Shown in pieces: positions 1-14,526 of a stretch of DNA of 64,000 bases (its first letter is position 1; every line of letters begins with the position of its first letter). The notes beneath the pieces are model-generated. The model searched no databases, was not told the DNA's origin, and was given only the letters and a program-made list of their open reading frames with translations. Origin of the DNA: Ailanthus altissimus (taxonomy: Eukaryota > Streptophyta > Magnoliopsida > Sapindales > Simaroubaceae). The stretch is from assembly GCA_946807835.1 (NCBI GenBank), contig OX327712.1:15456001-15520000 (forward strand), in the 5' to 3' direction. The position numbers and the translations under genes were made by a program.

Positions 1-1295
1 CCTCAAGCTTATTATTGTAATAAGTCCTTTTGAAGAACGACGACTTCTGGCCTTTCTCCATCAGAAGTCGCTAATAGCTGGTGATCCTCGTGGCTAACTC
101 AAAGTATTCCATCATAGCAAAAGGCATCCATCTAACCACTATAAGGACGCAGTTGGCTTCGGTTATTTGGGCTTGACATCGTGACCAAAGCTTTCTGAAT
201 CTGCTTATGTATTTGGCAACCAATTCGTTTAGCATCTCTATTAATCTAACTAGGTCAACTATAGTGACTTCTGAGGGTGGCTTTTAAAATTTGGCATAGA
301 ACTTATATTTCATTTACCCCGAACTAGCCATCGACTCTGGCATTAAATTTGTATACGAGGTAAAAGCAGTCTTAGTCAAGGAGTTGTCGAATAACCTTAG
401 CTTCCAAAATGGCGATAAGCTAGTTTCACTACATTATACTATAAACCTCAAGATATGCTTAAATGTGGTAATGTTCTCTTCACTTGAAAATAAAAAAGAA
501 TTTGAAAATTTTATATCTTTTAAGAATAGGGAATAAGGAATCAATACTATAGGGGTATGGCTTTCTATATAATGGGTAGGCCATCGACTTAAGATCGACC
601 CCATATTCTGTAAGGCTTCGACCAGCATGTTCCTATCAATCTCGTGTCCTAAACTGCTGGCTAGTCTAATGGGCTACATAAATCCAAACTGGATTGACAG
701 CGATTAGGTCTGGTCAACCGATTCATTAGTCTAGAGAGTAAGTTGGTGTAAGCTTCCTAAATTAATCATGTTGCCAATCTGGTCATAACTAAAAATTTAG
801 TTTGGCTACCTTTGGTGGAGTTTGTGGACTCAATCCTCTCTCAGGCTACCTAAGAATGTTAACTAAAAATTTTATCATCGTCACAGCTCTTGAAGTTTAT
901 GGTTTAGTTAACCCTGAAGTAAAGTTGTTAGCTCAGTCTTATTCTAACTCATAGACTCTTAAATTTTTTAAAATACTTCTGCTTATATTCTGATTATCTT
1001 TTATCAATGGTCAAAACACCACGACCATCTGATTTATAAGCAGCATGCTGAGTTGTTGATTTTTCAAGGCGTTCTGGGTGACCAATCCCTCAACATCGAT
1101 TGTGGAGAACGGCCTAGGAGATGGGAGAGAGCATCTTTTAATCTCCTCCACCTGCCGATTTAATAAGTCTTCCTCTACATTTGCTAGACCCGCTTCTTCT
1201 AAGGTTGAGTTGACTGAATCTCTAACATGAGAAGGGGGTATAGCCATATTGGATGGTTCAAGGCCGTTCTTTCGAGGCTCATTATTTTTTTTCAT
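1..1295 (-). pseudogene. Degraded Ty3/gypsy gag fragment (minus strand)
   Basis: Read on the minus strand, 1011-1295 gives a 94-aa stretch starting MKKNNEPRKNG that looks like a gag N-terminus. 434-628 ends in a segment (ENITTFKHILRFIV) resembling the start of the plant gag core. 180-240 reads LNELVAKYISRFRKLWS, the typical segment of the retrotransposon gag domain around the ELVxxYxxRFR motif. The pieces lie in gag order but are separated by stops and frameshifts, so this is a dead copy. The element continues off the left edge of the window, where the rest of gag and pol would lie. Just upstream of the gag start (about 1326-1365, minus strand) is a TTTTTTTGGCACGCC stretch, a leader signature I associate with Tat-type plant gypsy elements. 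The family call is from pattern memory; the lineage is uncertain. Confidence 0.6.
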
Positions 1296-1555
1296 TAGTC
1301 TATTTATTGCTGGTATACAAAAAAGAGTCCTATAAGGCGTGCCAAAAAAATGTTCGTGCTGTAAAATTTAAGGACAAAATTTGAGTATGTCTAATGTCTA
1401 TTAGACTAATGTGAGCCTTAGAATTGCGAGAAACTGAGATTGAGGGTTCACCAAATAAAGTTAGGCCAAATTTGGTTAATAGAAATCGAGGTTTAAGTTA
1501 AACCTGAGCTGTGAGATAGCAAGCGAACTACAGAATTTGGGTGCTTTGCAGAGAA

Positions 1556-1760
1556 GAACAAGCAAAGCTTTGACAGTAGGCTATAAGTTTCAACAAGTAA
1601 TGATATATGTCTTAGTTGAATGAAAAAAAAATAAGAGTAAAGACTAAAGAGAAAGCTGAACAAACAAAGTTTTGACAGTGAGGCTATAGGTTTCAAGAAG
1701 CAATGACATATGTCTTGGGTTGAATGAAAAAAAAAAAGTAAAGACTAAAGAAAAAGTTAA
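1556..1760. repeat. Direct duplication, about 103-bp unit
   Basis: Two imperfect copies lie head to tail, beginning near 1556 (gaacaagcaaagctttgac) and 1658 (gaacaaacaaagttttgac). Both run through an A-rich stretch to a shared 'aaagactaaag' end. The block sits upstream of the gag remnant in its own orientation, so it is probably part of the LTR or leader of that decayed element. No coding content is seen. Confidence 0.6.
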
Positions 1761-4485
1761 AAAGTTTATATTGTATTATTTGTTGAATGAATAGTTGATG
1801 ATTCCTTATAATGAGAAAAATAAATTTTATATAGGCTGTAAAATCCTACTTCAACTTAATTATAAAAAGGTAGGAATTTTAATAAAGTAAAACTTCTTAT
1901 AATAATAAATAACTTATTTGGGCAACACATTACTCACTTGGGTTTGGAGAAAAATACAAAAATATATGAGTCCACTATACAATTTTTTGGGCCGATATCA
2001 ACACTAATATAAAGTCTTCGTATTCCTCATTAATAGTCATGAAATATTTATCTACTTTTATTTGATAGCTATTATTATTATTACAAAAAAAAAATATTTG
2101 AATTTCTCTTTAATTTAATGTGAGTCTTGAACTTAAATTTTCATAAGAGATTTTACTAATTAAACCAATTAATTCCTATAAATTTATTAATTGGTTAATA
2201 GTGTAATAGTGTAATAATGGTATGTCATTTTAAATAATAATAATAATTTGAACCACTTATTGAAAAATAAAAAGTTAATAAGTGCTCAATTTCTATTTTT
2301 CCTATGTTTTCTCAAAGAAAAATAAATAAATAAAGTAAAAAGAAAGATAAGACTATATTGGTCATTATCTAATTCTTAAAGAATTAGATTAATGGGCCTT
2401 TTGTCTACAAAATGGGTTTTATTGGACAAGTATATAACCCAGTGTGTACAATGTTGGAATGTCACGATCTTAGCACAATTTTACAAGTAACAAAGTTTTT
2501 GGTTATGATAATTATTGTGCACTTGCTTAAATAGTTTAGTGATATAAGCTTGCAGTATTTTTTTTTATTAAAGTAAAAATTTTGAGGTCAAACCCTTCCT
2601 TCCCTTGTCAAAAAAAAAAAAAAAACAATCTAATTATTGTCATAAAAATAAATTTTGGAAAATCATCATTATGATTTTGTTTTTTTTCCTTAGGATGACA
2701 AAAAAAAAAATTTACTTTCTTTATAATTATTTTGGAGAAAAGAGTTTGGTTAATTCTTAATTTTGTCTTATAAATTTTTAAAAAATCAATCTTATTCTCA
2801 ATTTATTGACTAATTTTTATTTTTAACTATTTTATTGAATGATATATTTTACTCTTATTTTGAATATAATTAATAGGTCTTTACTCTATGAAATGGGCTT
2901 TGTTGGACAAGGTATATAAGACCCTATTCATACAAGATAGTGAACTTCTTTCTTTTTTTTTTATTTTAATATTGTTGATTCAAAAAAAATAGTTTTTTTA
3001 GATCAACGAGTTTTGAATTTATTTAATATGAGAATTAGTATACTAGGCTTTACTTTATTGGGCCTTGGAAGCTAGGTTTCCTCTTCCTTCTTTGACAAGC
3101 ATGGTTGGATACCTGCAAAACACTAAAAAGTGTCACTAAGACTTCGTCGGAATGAGTTCTGACAAAATCTCTTAGATGCTTAAATCAGAAAAGATTTTTT
3201 GTTGAAAAAAATGTTTAACAAAAATCTAAAATCGATGTTGTGAAAGAAAAAGTATCTGTGTCTTCCTTGTTGCGGTTACCTCAATATTTATAACATCGGT
3301 TTTTAGATTATTCTATGTGCTTATCCTCGCCGGTGTAATGGTTGAATTGGGTAAGTTTTACTAATTTTAGTTATCCTAATTTTAGATTATCATGATCTTT
3401 TGACGTGATTTTGCAGCCTAAGCAAGACTTACTATATCCATGTGAATTATATCCTCAATCTTCTATGAATATGAAGAAACTTTTTCATTATTTGTGGGAT
3501 TCTTTCTTAAGAGCCTTACAGTTATTTTATGTTCATACTTCTATTTTTTTTATAACATTAGTTTCCTCTTTATGAGTGTTTCGATAATGAAAATTGGTTG
3601 CCCTTAGGTCAGTTTGCAAATCACTTGGTATCCTTTCTGTTATAGACACGATTCGGTATTCCATACCGAGCTAGTCTTCCTTATAGTACTTACACGAGCT
3701 AGTTTTTCTTATTTACCTTAGTCGTGATATTCTTAAGAATTACGCAGAGTTGATGTATAGATATCTTAAATCAGACCAGATTCATACGGCTGAGCCTGTT
3801 TCTTATGAGTGACCCCATTTTTAGGCCTGTTAGTATTTTTTTGATAGTCTATGTCATCTTGGGCCTGAGTTTCGATAATAGATCCATATAAGAATGTCTT
3901 TAAAGAGCCTAATCATCCTAGGCCTGATGTCAATTTACAGAGAGAACAAATATTATCTAGCAAATGTTAGATTTTTAACCCACTCTAAGTTTGTGAGGAA
4001 CTCCTAACTTTACACTTTACCTATTTTAAAAAAACAATACACAAAAGAGGAAAAATTTGAACTCAAACCTTTACTAAAATAAAAGTAAAAATATACTATC
4101 AATTCTCTATTGTCAGATTATTAATACAAATACACTGCTTATCCATTACGCTATTGAGTGCTACAAATAACAAAATTCTTAATTATGAAATCAATTATTT
4201 TTATTCTACAAATATTTTCTACCACTCTAAAAAAATTTCTTTCCTAAACTAATTGAGATTTATTATAAGCACCGGCTAATATAGAAATTATACAATCATG
4301 CCCCTATATTAAATTTCTTTCTTATATATCTCAAATTCTTTTATTATATATCTCAATTAATGAATTAGACTTTAATTTTTCAAGAATCTAAAAATATGAA
4401 ATACAAAAATTAATTAATTAAAAAAAAACTTAGAAAATACAACGAACGAGTATATCTACAAATATAACTACACCAAATTTTATAG
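1761..4485. other. AT-rich intergenic stretch with decayed LTR-like remnants
   Basis: No gene is visible. About 3060-3960 is less AT-rich and contains phrases such as 'cttcgtcggaatgagttctg' and repeated 'ggcctg' words that look like decayed gypsy LTR sequence. Two related segments (about 2385-2450 and 2868-2935) share the pattern 'aaatgggytttrttggacaag' followed by 'gtatataa', so a small block was duplicated here. The rest is simple A/T-rich sequence. The boundaries of the LTR-like part could not be fixed. Confidence 0.4.
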
Positions 4486-5591
4486 GAAAATTTTCAGAAA
4501 TAACAAATTTTAAGGGTGTTTTTAACTTTTCTAACTACTATCTTAACTTTTTAATTTTTTTTAGCCAAACAAATCACTTTTGAACAAAATTATCCTTTCA
4601 ATATTTAAACAGTCCTGCTACAGTGTACAATAATTTTACTACAGTTATTAATTTAATCAAAATAAAATATTTTTTGTTTATTAAAATTAATTTATTTTAT
4701 ATTATTTATTTTAATCATATTACAACAAAATTTACATAAATAATATAATTATTTAATGTAATTAAATTAAACTAAATAAATAAAGAAATACAAAAGTAAT
4801 TGTATTTTTTATTAAATTATATTTATTAATAATTAAATAAAATAAATAAATATTTAAATAAAAAATTAATTATTTAAAAATAAAAATTAAATAAATATAA
4901 TTGTTACAAAGGTCATCTCTGCCAACAAAGGCTGAGATGCACAAAGAACATCTCAGCCATCGCATCTCAGGCCCAAGATGGCCGCCATCGCATCTCGTCC
5001 ACGTATCTCAGGCCCGAGATGGGTACAAAGGCTATCTCCACTAACAAAGGTCGAGATGCACAAAGGTCGTCTCAGTTATCATATCTCGAGCCTAAAATGC
5101 GATGGCTAAGATGGCCACCATCGCATCTCGAGCCCGAGATGCGTGGCCGAGATAGCCTTTGTGCATCTCGACCTTTGTTGATGGAGATGGCCTTTGCAAC
5201 CATTATATTTTTTTAATTTTTTATTATTCATAAATAATTAGGTATATTTATTTAAATTATTATATATTTTATTTAATTATTAATAGATATAATAATAATT
5301 AGGTATTATTATATTTATTTAGTTTAATTTAACTATATTAAATAATTGTGTTATTTATGTAAATTTTGTAGTAATATAATTAAAATTAATTAATTTTAAT
5401 AAATAAAAAATATTTATTTTTTATTTAAAAAAATACTGTAATGAATATTGTACACTGTCGCGAGTTCTGTATAAATAGTAAAAGAATATTTTTATTTAAA
5501 AGTAATTTATTTGACTAAAAAAATTAAAAAGTTGAAATAATGACTAAAAAAATTAAAGACATCTCAAATTTTATTATTTCTGAAATTTTTT
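4486..5591. mobile_element. Fold-back (long inverted repeat) element with GAGATG-rich core
   Basis: The left arm (about 4486-4900) and right arm (about 5205-5591) are inverted copies of each other. For example, 'aactttttaatttttttagc' on the left matches 'gactaaaaaaattaaaaagtt' on the right, and the outer ends pair through 'ttctgaaa(a)tttt'. The arms are very AT-rich. The core (about 4905-5200) is much richer in G and C and is made of many short direct and inverted copies of GAGATG/CATCTC, with 'acaaaggtcgagatgcac' style phrases repeated in both orientations. No transposase is seen, so this looks like a non-autonomous fold-back or MULE-type element. Target-site duplications were not clear. Confidence 0.6.
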
Positions 5592-5850
5592 TAATTTTTT
5601 ATTATATATTTTAAATTCAATGGCATTACATATACAAATTAATTGTGCAAACCTACCCGTTAACATAATTTGATTAATATAATAAAAATAAATTAGATAA
5701 TATAATAATAATTTAATCAGTCATATCATACTACCCCAGATAATACACGAGTGAATTTGTAAGATTTAATTTATATATATATCTAATATTATTTATTTTA
5801 GATATCAAAATTGGAAAAAAAAAAAGAAAAGAAAGAGGAAAAGATAAACC

Positions 5851-5995
5851 CACGTGCATAATTGCATAAATAATGCATCGCGTACTGTCTTCTTATCTTA
5901 TATGTAAATATGAAAGTGTGTTCCCACTAGCTGACGCATTCGCTGACACAAGCTTTGTACGGAATGTTCACTTCACAATGAAACACTATAAATAT
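5851..5995 (+). promoter_or_regulatory. Promoter of DBR copy A: G-box and TATA box
   Basis: A palindromic CACGTG G-box core lies at 5851-5856 and a TATA box (TATAAATAT) at 5987-5995, about 90 bases before the ATG at 6084. G-boxes bind bZIP/bHLH factors in stress- and light-responsive plant promoters. Whether this one is active is unknown, because the downstream gene is broken. Confidence 0.55.
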
Positions 5996-6083
5996 CTCAC
6001 TTCCTCAGTTACATTAAGCAGAATCCTAGTTCGAAGAAAATCATCAAATCTATTTGATTCTTTGTTACCAAAAGAGAGAAATA

Positions 6084-8808
<2,725 letters not shown>

Positions 8809-8956
8809 AATGCCTTGCGCATCCATTTTTACCCCGAAAGTGTTGGATCACACGCAAGATCTGTAATGTCACCTTTTACACCAAATTCGCCTTTCGGATG
8901 TTTAAATAGGATATATGGCATGGTTGTTGTGTTGATCACATTAATATTGTATATGC

Positions 8957-8962
8957 AATAAA
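8957..8962 (+). terminator. Polyadenylation signal after DBR copy A
   Basis: AATAAA lies about 150 bases after the family stop codon, followed by a T/G-rich stretch. This is the expected position for a plant near-upstream element. Confidence 0.45.
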
Positions 8963-9579
8963 ATGTCCGTTGAAATGAAGATGATATTTATTAGAAATTT
9001 GCAAATCAACATTGCCCTTGTAGTGCATGCAGCCTTTTATAATTTTGATTCAAATTAGAATCCGGTTTGTGGTTATCCGTGTAATATATACCCTGCATTG
9101 TTGAAATGATCTATTTTTGAGACATTTTTCCGCTATGCAATGAAGTTTATTTTTTAAAATAAGTAAATAAATTAATAAAAGAAAATCATGACTTAAATAA
9201 CGTGGCATTTATTAAGAGGGTGGTGAGATAGTATATTAGATTATTATGAAAATTGCAAAAATATTATCATTTACTTAATGAGCATCACATCACTCTTATA
9301 TTACTTGAGATATAATTTTCGGATACAATTTAGAATCTTTAATATTATTCATTTAAGTAAATATTAAAAAAAAGTTAATAATATTTTTATTACCATTATT
9401 TCGTTCAATTAAATCTGTAATGATGTAATCCAAAAATTTTGGATCACCTTAATATTAAGTAAATATTAAACGAAGCAAAAAGTTTATGGTTATAAGTATA
9501 AGTGTAACTAGTAGTAATTATATCTCTTGATGAATGTTAGTATCTTAAATACCTCTTAACTTATCATTCAATTATTGAG

Positions 9580-9835
9580 ATTGGAAAAGTATCATTACAC
9601 ATATAAACTCTTTATATAAATTAATATAGCAACAAAATATGAAAGTTTATAAATTAGACTAAATTTAATTACGTGGGTTAATAATTATATCCCACATCAA
9701 TTTGTACAAATAATTTACACATTTAAAGGATTTATAGACATATTATTAGGTTTCCAAACGTTAATGATTTTAATTTGATTTTTAATTTTTAATTTATATA
9801 TTTTTATGTAACTGAGTGTAGCGTTACTTCTTAAA
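9580..9835 (+). promoter_or_regulatory. DBR upstream module, distal part (belongs to copy B)
   Basis: This block shares ordered phrases with 62670-62930 and, more weakly, 51440-51560: 'gagattggaaaagtatcatta', 'cccacatcaatttgta', 'ttattaggtttccaaacg' and 'gtagcgtta'. The same module therefore occurs upstream of several DBR copies and was duplicated with the genes. Here it is followed by a MULE-type insertion (9836-11132), then by the next part of the module (11142-11209), which is severed from the proximal promoter by the copia element. Confidence 0.5.
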
Positions 9836-11132
9836 GTAGAGGTGACAATGGAGTAGAGTGGGAGTCTTTACTCTACCCTATTCCATTTATTTTTTTTATT
9901 TTAAGCAGCTGTCCTATCTTATTTTCTAAATAATTGAATGGGGTAGAGAAAGGAAATGCCTATGTAGGGAATACTTTTTTTCATCCCTATCTTATTTTCA
10001 CATCTTTTTATTTATTAATATTAAATATTAATTTATATTCACAAATTTTAATAATATAAAAATTTGTTCTATATTATTATTAAAAAATTATTAAACTAAC
10101 AAAGTAGAATATTATAATAATATCTTTTAATAATATTTTAGTGTGTAATATCATTAATTTTTTTGTTAATTACTTTATATTCTCAATAAAATCAATAGCT
10201 GTCCAACTTAAAAATAAAAGTCTTTTTATTATTTACAGTGAAAAAAATAGATAGTTGAAGTTTTTTATTATATATTTTTATTTTTATTAATTTTTTAAAT
10301 ACGTCCTAATTAAATATATATTATAAGGATATTATCATATATTCCTTCAAATATAACCTAATTTTATCAATATCCACAAATTTAAAAAATCTACATTAAT
10401 ATCTAAATTTTTGCAAAACATGCACAAATGTCCAACCTTATGAGTATTCTGTCAAATTTAATAGATTCAATGTCAATTAATATCAAATGACCGTTTTACT
10501 CTTTACACATTAAAAGAGGCTAACATGGTGTGATAATTGCATGAGTTTCAAATTTTTGAGTTTTGAAAAAAAATATATATATATTTTACAAAATAATAAA
10601 ATATTTTAAAAATAAATTAACAATAATAATAATAAATAAAAAAGATCAAATAGTCACTAACTAGATACTTTTTTAACTATTTTTTATGTTTATTTTATTT
10701 TAAAAAACAATTGAGTGTTTAAAATGTGAAATAACTTATTTATTTTTGAATTTGTTAATTTTCACATCATATAACTAACGATTGGCTATTTGTGTATATT
10801 TTGTAAGCAAAATTGAGTATTAATATCATTTTTTTAAATTTATAAATAATAATAAAATAGATTATATCTTAAAAGTATTGATAATAATATTTTTAAATTA
10901 TTAAATAAAAAATTAATAAATTATTTACAATATAAATACAGATTAAAATATTATATTTAATATCTTCATTAAAAAAAAAAACAAAATCGAATGAAAAGGC
11001 TTAATCCATTCTCGTCATATTAATAATTCAAAAAATTAATACTTTATTTTATTTTATAAAAATTATCTCGTCTTTACCCTTTTCAAACAAATCCCATTAA
11101 TCTCTATTCCACGGAGCATTTTGCCCTCCCTC
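9836..11132. mobile_element. Non-autonomous DNA element, 1.3 kb, probable MULE/MITE
   Basis: The ends are related as inverted repeats: 'gaggtgacaatggagtagag' at the left against the reverse complement of 'ctctattccacggagcattttgcc' at the right. Flanks are CTTCTTAAA (9827-9835) and CTTTTGAAA (11133-11141), a 9-bp near-duplication with two transitions, which is the size typical of Mutator-like elements. The related upstream module at 62880-62930 runs through this point without the insertion. The interior is AT-rich with no coding capacity. Confidence 0.5.
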
Positions 11133-11141
11133 CTTTTGAAA

Positions 11142-11209
11142 TATGGGAAAAAACCTATAGCAGTCGTACATTGCATGATCAAATTTCCATCGTTATTGAT
11201 GATTGATTG
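11142..11209 (+). promoter_or_regulatory. Middle fragment of the copy B upstream module, cut off by copia insertion
   Basis: 'cctatagcagtcgtacattgcatg' and 'gatgattgattg' match 62940-62990 ('ctcgtagcagtcgtaattgcatg', 'gtgattgattg'). In the 62.9-kb copy the text continues directly into 'gattagagtctctttacgtggcac'. Here the continuation ('gattatattaaagtc', then 'acgtggcac') is found only at 29061, after the 17.9-kb copia insertion. Confidence 0.7.
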
Positions 11210-11598
11210 TGTTGAAGCGAAAGCACACAAATAAGCAGAACAATTCACCCAAATAATATAATAATGCATAACAAGTTATTGGGAAATAAATAGAAAAAGC
11301 GGTAGAAGAAGAACACACAAAAAATTATGTGATTTGGCAACTTGCCTACGTCCACGGCAGATCAAGATCACACTCTTCTCTTATTATGAATTTCAAGGCA
11401 CTCACAAAAGTATGCCTTTTATAAGAAAGATCACAAAGAAAACTCTCTCTTTCACTCTAGGGATTGTCTCTCACAAAGAACCACTAAAATCTCTTGTTTA
11501 TCACAAAGATTGTCAAGATTATATTTACAAGCCAATTGATAGCCTTTATATAGGCTTTAAGACGTCCTAGGTTTTACCCTATATGTGTGGGAGTCGCA
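11210..11598 (-). repeat. Copia 3' LTR, first part (resumes at 24023-24335)
   Basis: It matches the right LTR (28416-29060) from TGTTGAAGCG onward. It keeps a block of about 110 bp (about 11327-11436) that is missing from the right LTR. It is interrupted at 11599 by the Athila-like element, whose TCGCA target duplication forms its last five bases. Confidence 0.9.
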
Positions 11599-13154
11599 TG
11601 TTTACGCTCAAAATATAACGCGGCTATCGCAGTATAGATTGAGGTGTCGATCCCACGAGGAAGCTCTTGGCAAAATAGGTTAGTGAAGTAAAATATTAAA
11701 GCAGTAGCAAAGGGTTAATTGATTTAAACGGATGAGATAGAATTGTCTATGAATTGAGAAAAATGTCTTATGATGATTTAAGCAAGGCTTTGAGAATCAC
11801 AATTATGCTTTATAAATCTACTCTATACTTTGATTCGATATTTATAACTCAACTGAAAGTTTCACATCCCAAACAATCAATCGGAAGGTATGTAATATAT
11901 AGCACATTTGATAACACATGTATTTGATTTAGTTAAACTCTTTGCAAGCATTAACACACATCATGTTATTTATACAAGTTATCTAAGATCGACAATATAT
12001 CATTTTGACAATATTGCAGTAAAAGATTAACTTGAATATCAAACATTTATTGCCCTTACATGTTATCCAAGATCGACAATATATCAAATTGACAATACTG
12101 CAGTAAAAGATTAACATATAAAACAATATAACCAGTAACAATTATAAATCAACATGAATCACATAAGAAAAGCATGACTGAACATATATGAGACATGAGA
12201 ATTATAACCTCTGGATTATAGATAATAAAATAGATAAGAGTTTAATCAAAACCAAACTTACAACATTTATAGCTCTTGACACCGAATCAAAGCATGGAAG
12301 TAGATTTACTACACATAAAAGTTCATCTCTTAGCCTTGCTAGGAACTCTAGCCTAAATTACAATACATGTTAATGAGAATAAAAGAAGAGAGAAAATTAT
12401 TTCCTAAAAACGTCCTAAGGGTCTCCTTATATAGGCAATGAATGGACATATGTCATGGATGACATCAATCTTCAATAATTTTAAGTCAATAACTCGTGTA
12501 TCCACTTGCAGCACGTTTTTGATAATGTAAATGATCAATTCAGCTTCTACGGCCGACATGAAAGTTGTAGAATTTTGACTCTTCTTTCCATAGGCACTGA
12601 TTTCATGCAAATTGGATGAGTGTCCAATGAGATATGAGCAAAATTCCAAAGATACACCAGAATTCGGCCAACAACCATTTTACCCACTTGCAATGCGATT
12701 TGGTCCATGATAACGGCTGATTTGGACTTTACCATAAACATACGAGTTGTTGATAGTTAAGTCAGAAATTCACAGCTTCAAGAATTATACCAATTGAGTA
12801 CGTATTTTGGGAGATACGGTCTAAATATGTGAGTTGGGTCAAGCTGGGTAAGAGTTGTAGTCCGATTCTGTTGTATCTCAATTTTTGGCCCATAACATGT
12901 TGGATTTGGCTTTTCCACTATTCTTCAAATTTGTGTAAGATTGAGTCATGTTGCACCAGGTTCAAGAATTTCTTCATTTCGATTTCTACATTGAGAGTTA
13001 TGTCCAATTTACCTAAACCTGTCCAAATAACATTCATTAATCACAATTTAAGGAGAACACTTTATTTCAAGCTAAAAATACAGAAAATACTAAAATTGGT
13101 GACATTAAATGGTGATTGAATCTTTTAACAACATGCATTTTCATGTGTTCATCA
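11599..13154 (-). repeat. 3' LTR of the Athila-like element
   Basis: It is 1556 bp long, exactly the length of the other LTR. By eye I find only two differences, both near 12822-12841 (tat/tac and ggg/gga against 23685-23704), and no indels. The short ORFs found inside it recur identically in the other LTR and are not genes. Confidence 0.95.
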
Positions 13155-14526
13155 CAGCCCCCAACCAGCTTATTGCTAGTCTCTAGCAATTCAAGCGTAA
13201 ATAGAATATGCAAAACTACCTAAGCACTTCAATCAAAACGTCAGTTCGAGATCACTGTTGCTATCATGGTTTTTTCAATTACAACTTCCATAATTTGTGT
13301 GTGTGTGAATTAAGCCATAACCATCTAACCACAAACCACAATAGATATAGCCTTGAGAATTTCTCCAAGTAAAAGCCTCAACTCCATATCCTCACAGGTG
13401 TATGACTGTTTAAAAGGTTAGGACTTCTCTTATGGAGTTGGAAAACAGTTAAGCACTTAAGAAAAAGTCAATTTTAAGGACAGACATATAAACTAACATT
13501 GATCCGAAGATAGGAAAATTATTTGTTTAAAAATCAATTATTCATATCATACGTCAACTTTAGAACTTTAATTGGCTGGTGAGAACAATACAATTATAAC
13601 TTGGTGAGAAAACTGTTTTACAAGGTATTTGTCTTCTAAAATTGAATGAAGACTTTATTAAACTGAATTGCTTTTTTTTTTTTTTTTTTTCTTGTTTTTG
13701 GTACTTTTGTGTTTTTTTTTTTTTTTTTTCTTTTTTTTGAAGAATACAAGGAAGCATTACAAAGGTTTCTCACCAAATTATATTATGCACAAATGTAACC
13801 AACTTATCCCTTAATTCAAATAATATCATTCTAAACAAAAATTAACCAATTCAAAGGATCAATGAAAGTTCATAAGCTGTTTTCTCAACCTTTCCACTTA
13901 CTCACAAAAGATATGCGAGATTAGAAAAATATATACTTAAACATGGGAATTCTCTTGGCTATATAAATTGAATCATCCATCTTACCACAAGGCTTAGCAT
14001 TGTGCTCAAAAATATTTTGGAAGTCATTCTTTAGTAACCTAGATAGAAACAGTGACTCAACCTAAACAATTCTGAAATCATACTTAGGCAGAAAAGCAAA
14101 TTCCTTTATACAAGAATTACCAAGACTACAAGCAATAAACGACAATGCATGAAATATAAAACAAAATAACAAAAAGTTAGTTAAAATGCATTTCAAAAGT
14201 TAGTACTAAAACTCCTTACTCTGCCATTCTAATTTGACTTAGAATGCGTCTCAAGAGTTCAAGAATGAACTCTTTACTCTGCCATTTTAATCAAATGTCG
14301 GACCACAATTTTTTTTTTTTTTTTTTTTTGCAAAATGCAACGTATGTCTACTATCCTCCCCCCAAACCAGATGAAACATTGTCCTCAATGTTTAAATAGA
14401 AAGAGATAAAGTATAGGAGACATTACCTGAAACGCCAGTTATTTGAAAGAAACAAACCTGAGAGACACTTAAGCAAATATAAACTAAAATGATGGTACTG
14501 ATAAATAAATAAATAAAAAGAAAAAT
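13155..14526 (-). other. 3' non-coding tail of the Athila-like element with polypurine tract
   Basis: This lies between the LOG-like stop codon and the 3' LTR. The bases abutting the LTR (13155-13170) read on the minus strand as ctggttgggggctg, a usable polypurine tract. A second G-rich run (minus strand ggtttggggggaggat) lies near 14352-14368. The stretch contains long T-runs on the + strand (about 13672-13736 and 14311-14329) and an imperfect direct repeat around 'ctcyttactctgccatt' (about 14212-14285). No ORF of note is seen. Confidence 0.6.

Noticed and set aside
12188..13119. A set of small ORFs repeated at 23051-23982 that look like a duplicated gene cluster
   Set aside because: They lie wholly within the two LTRs of the Athila-like element and are repeated only because the LTRs are.
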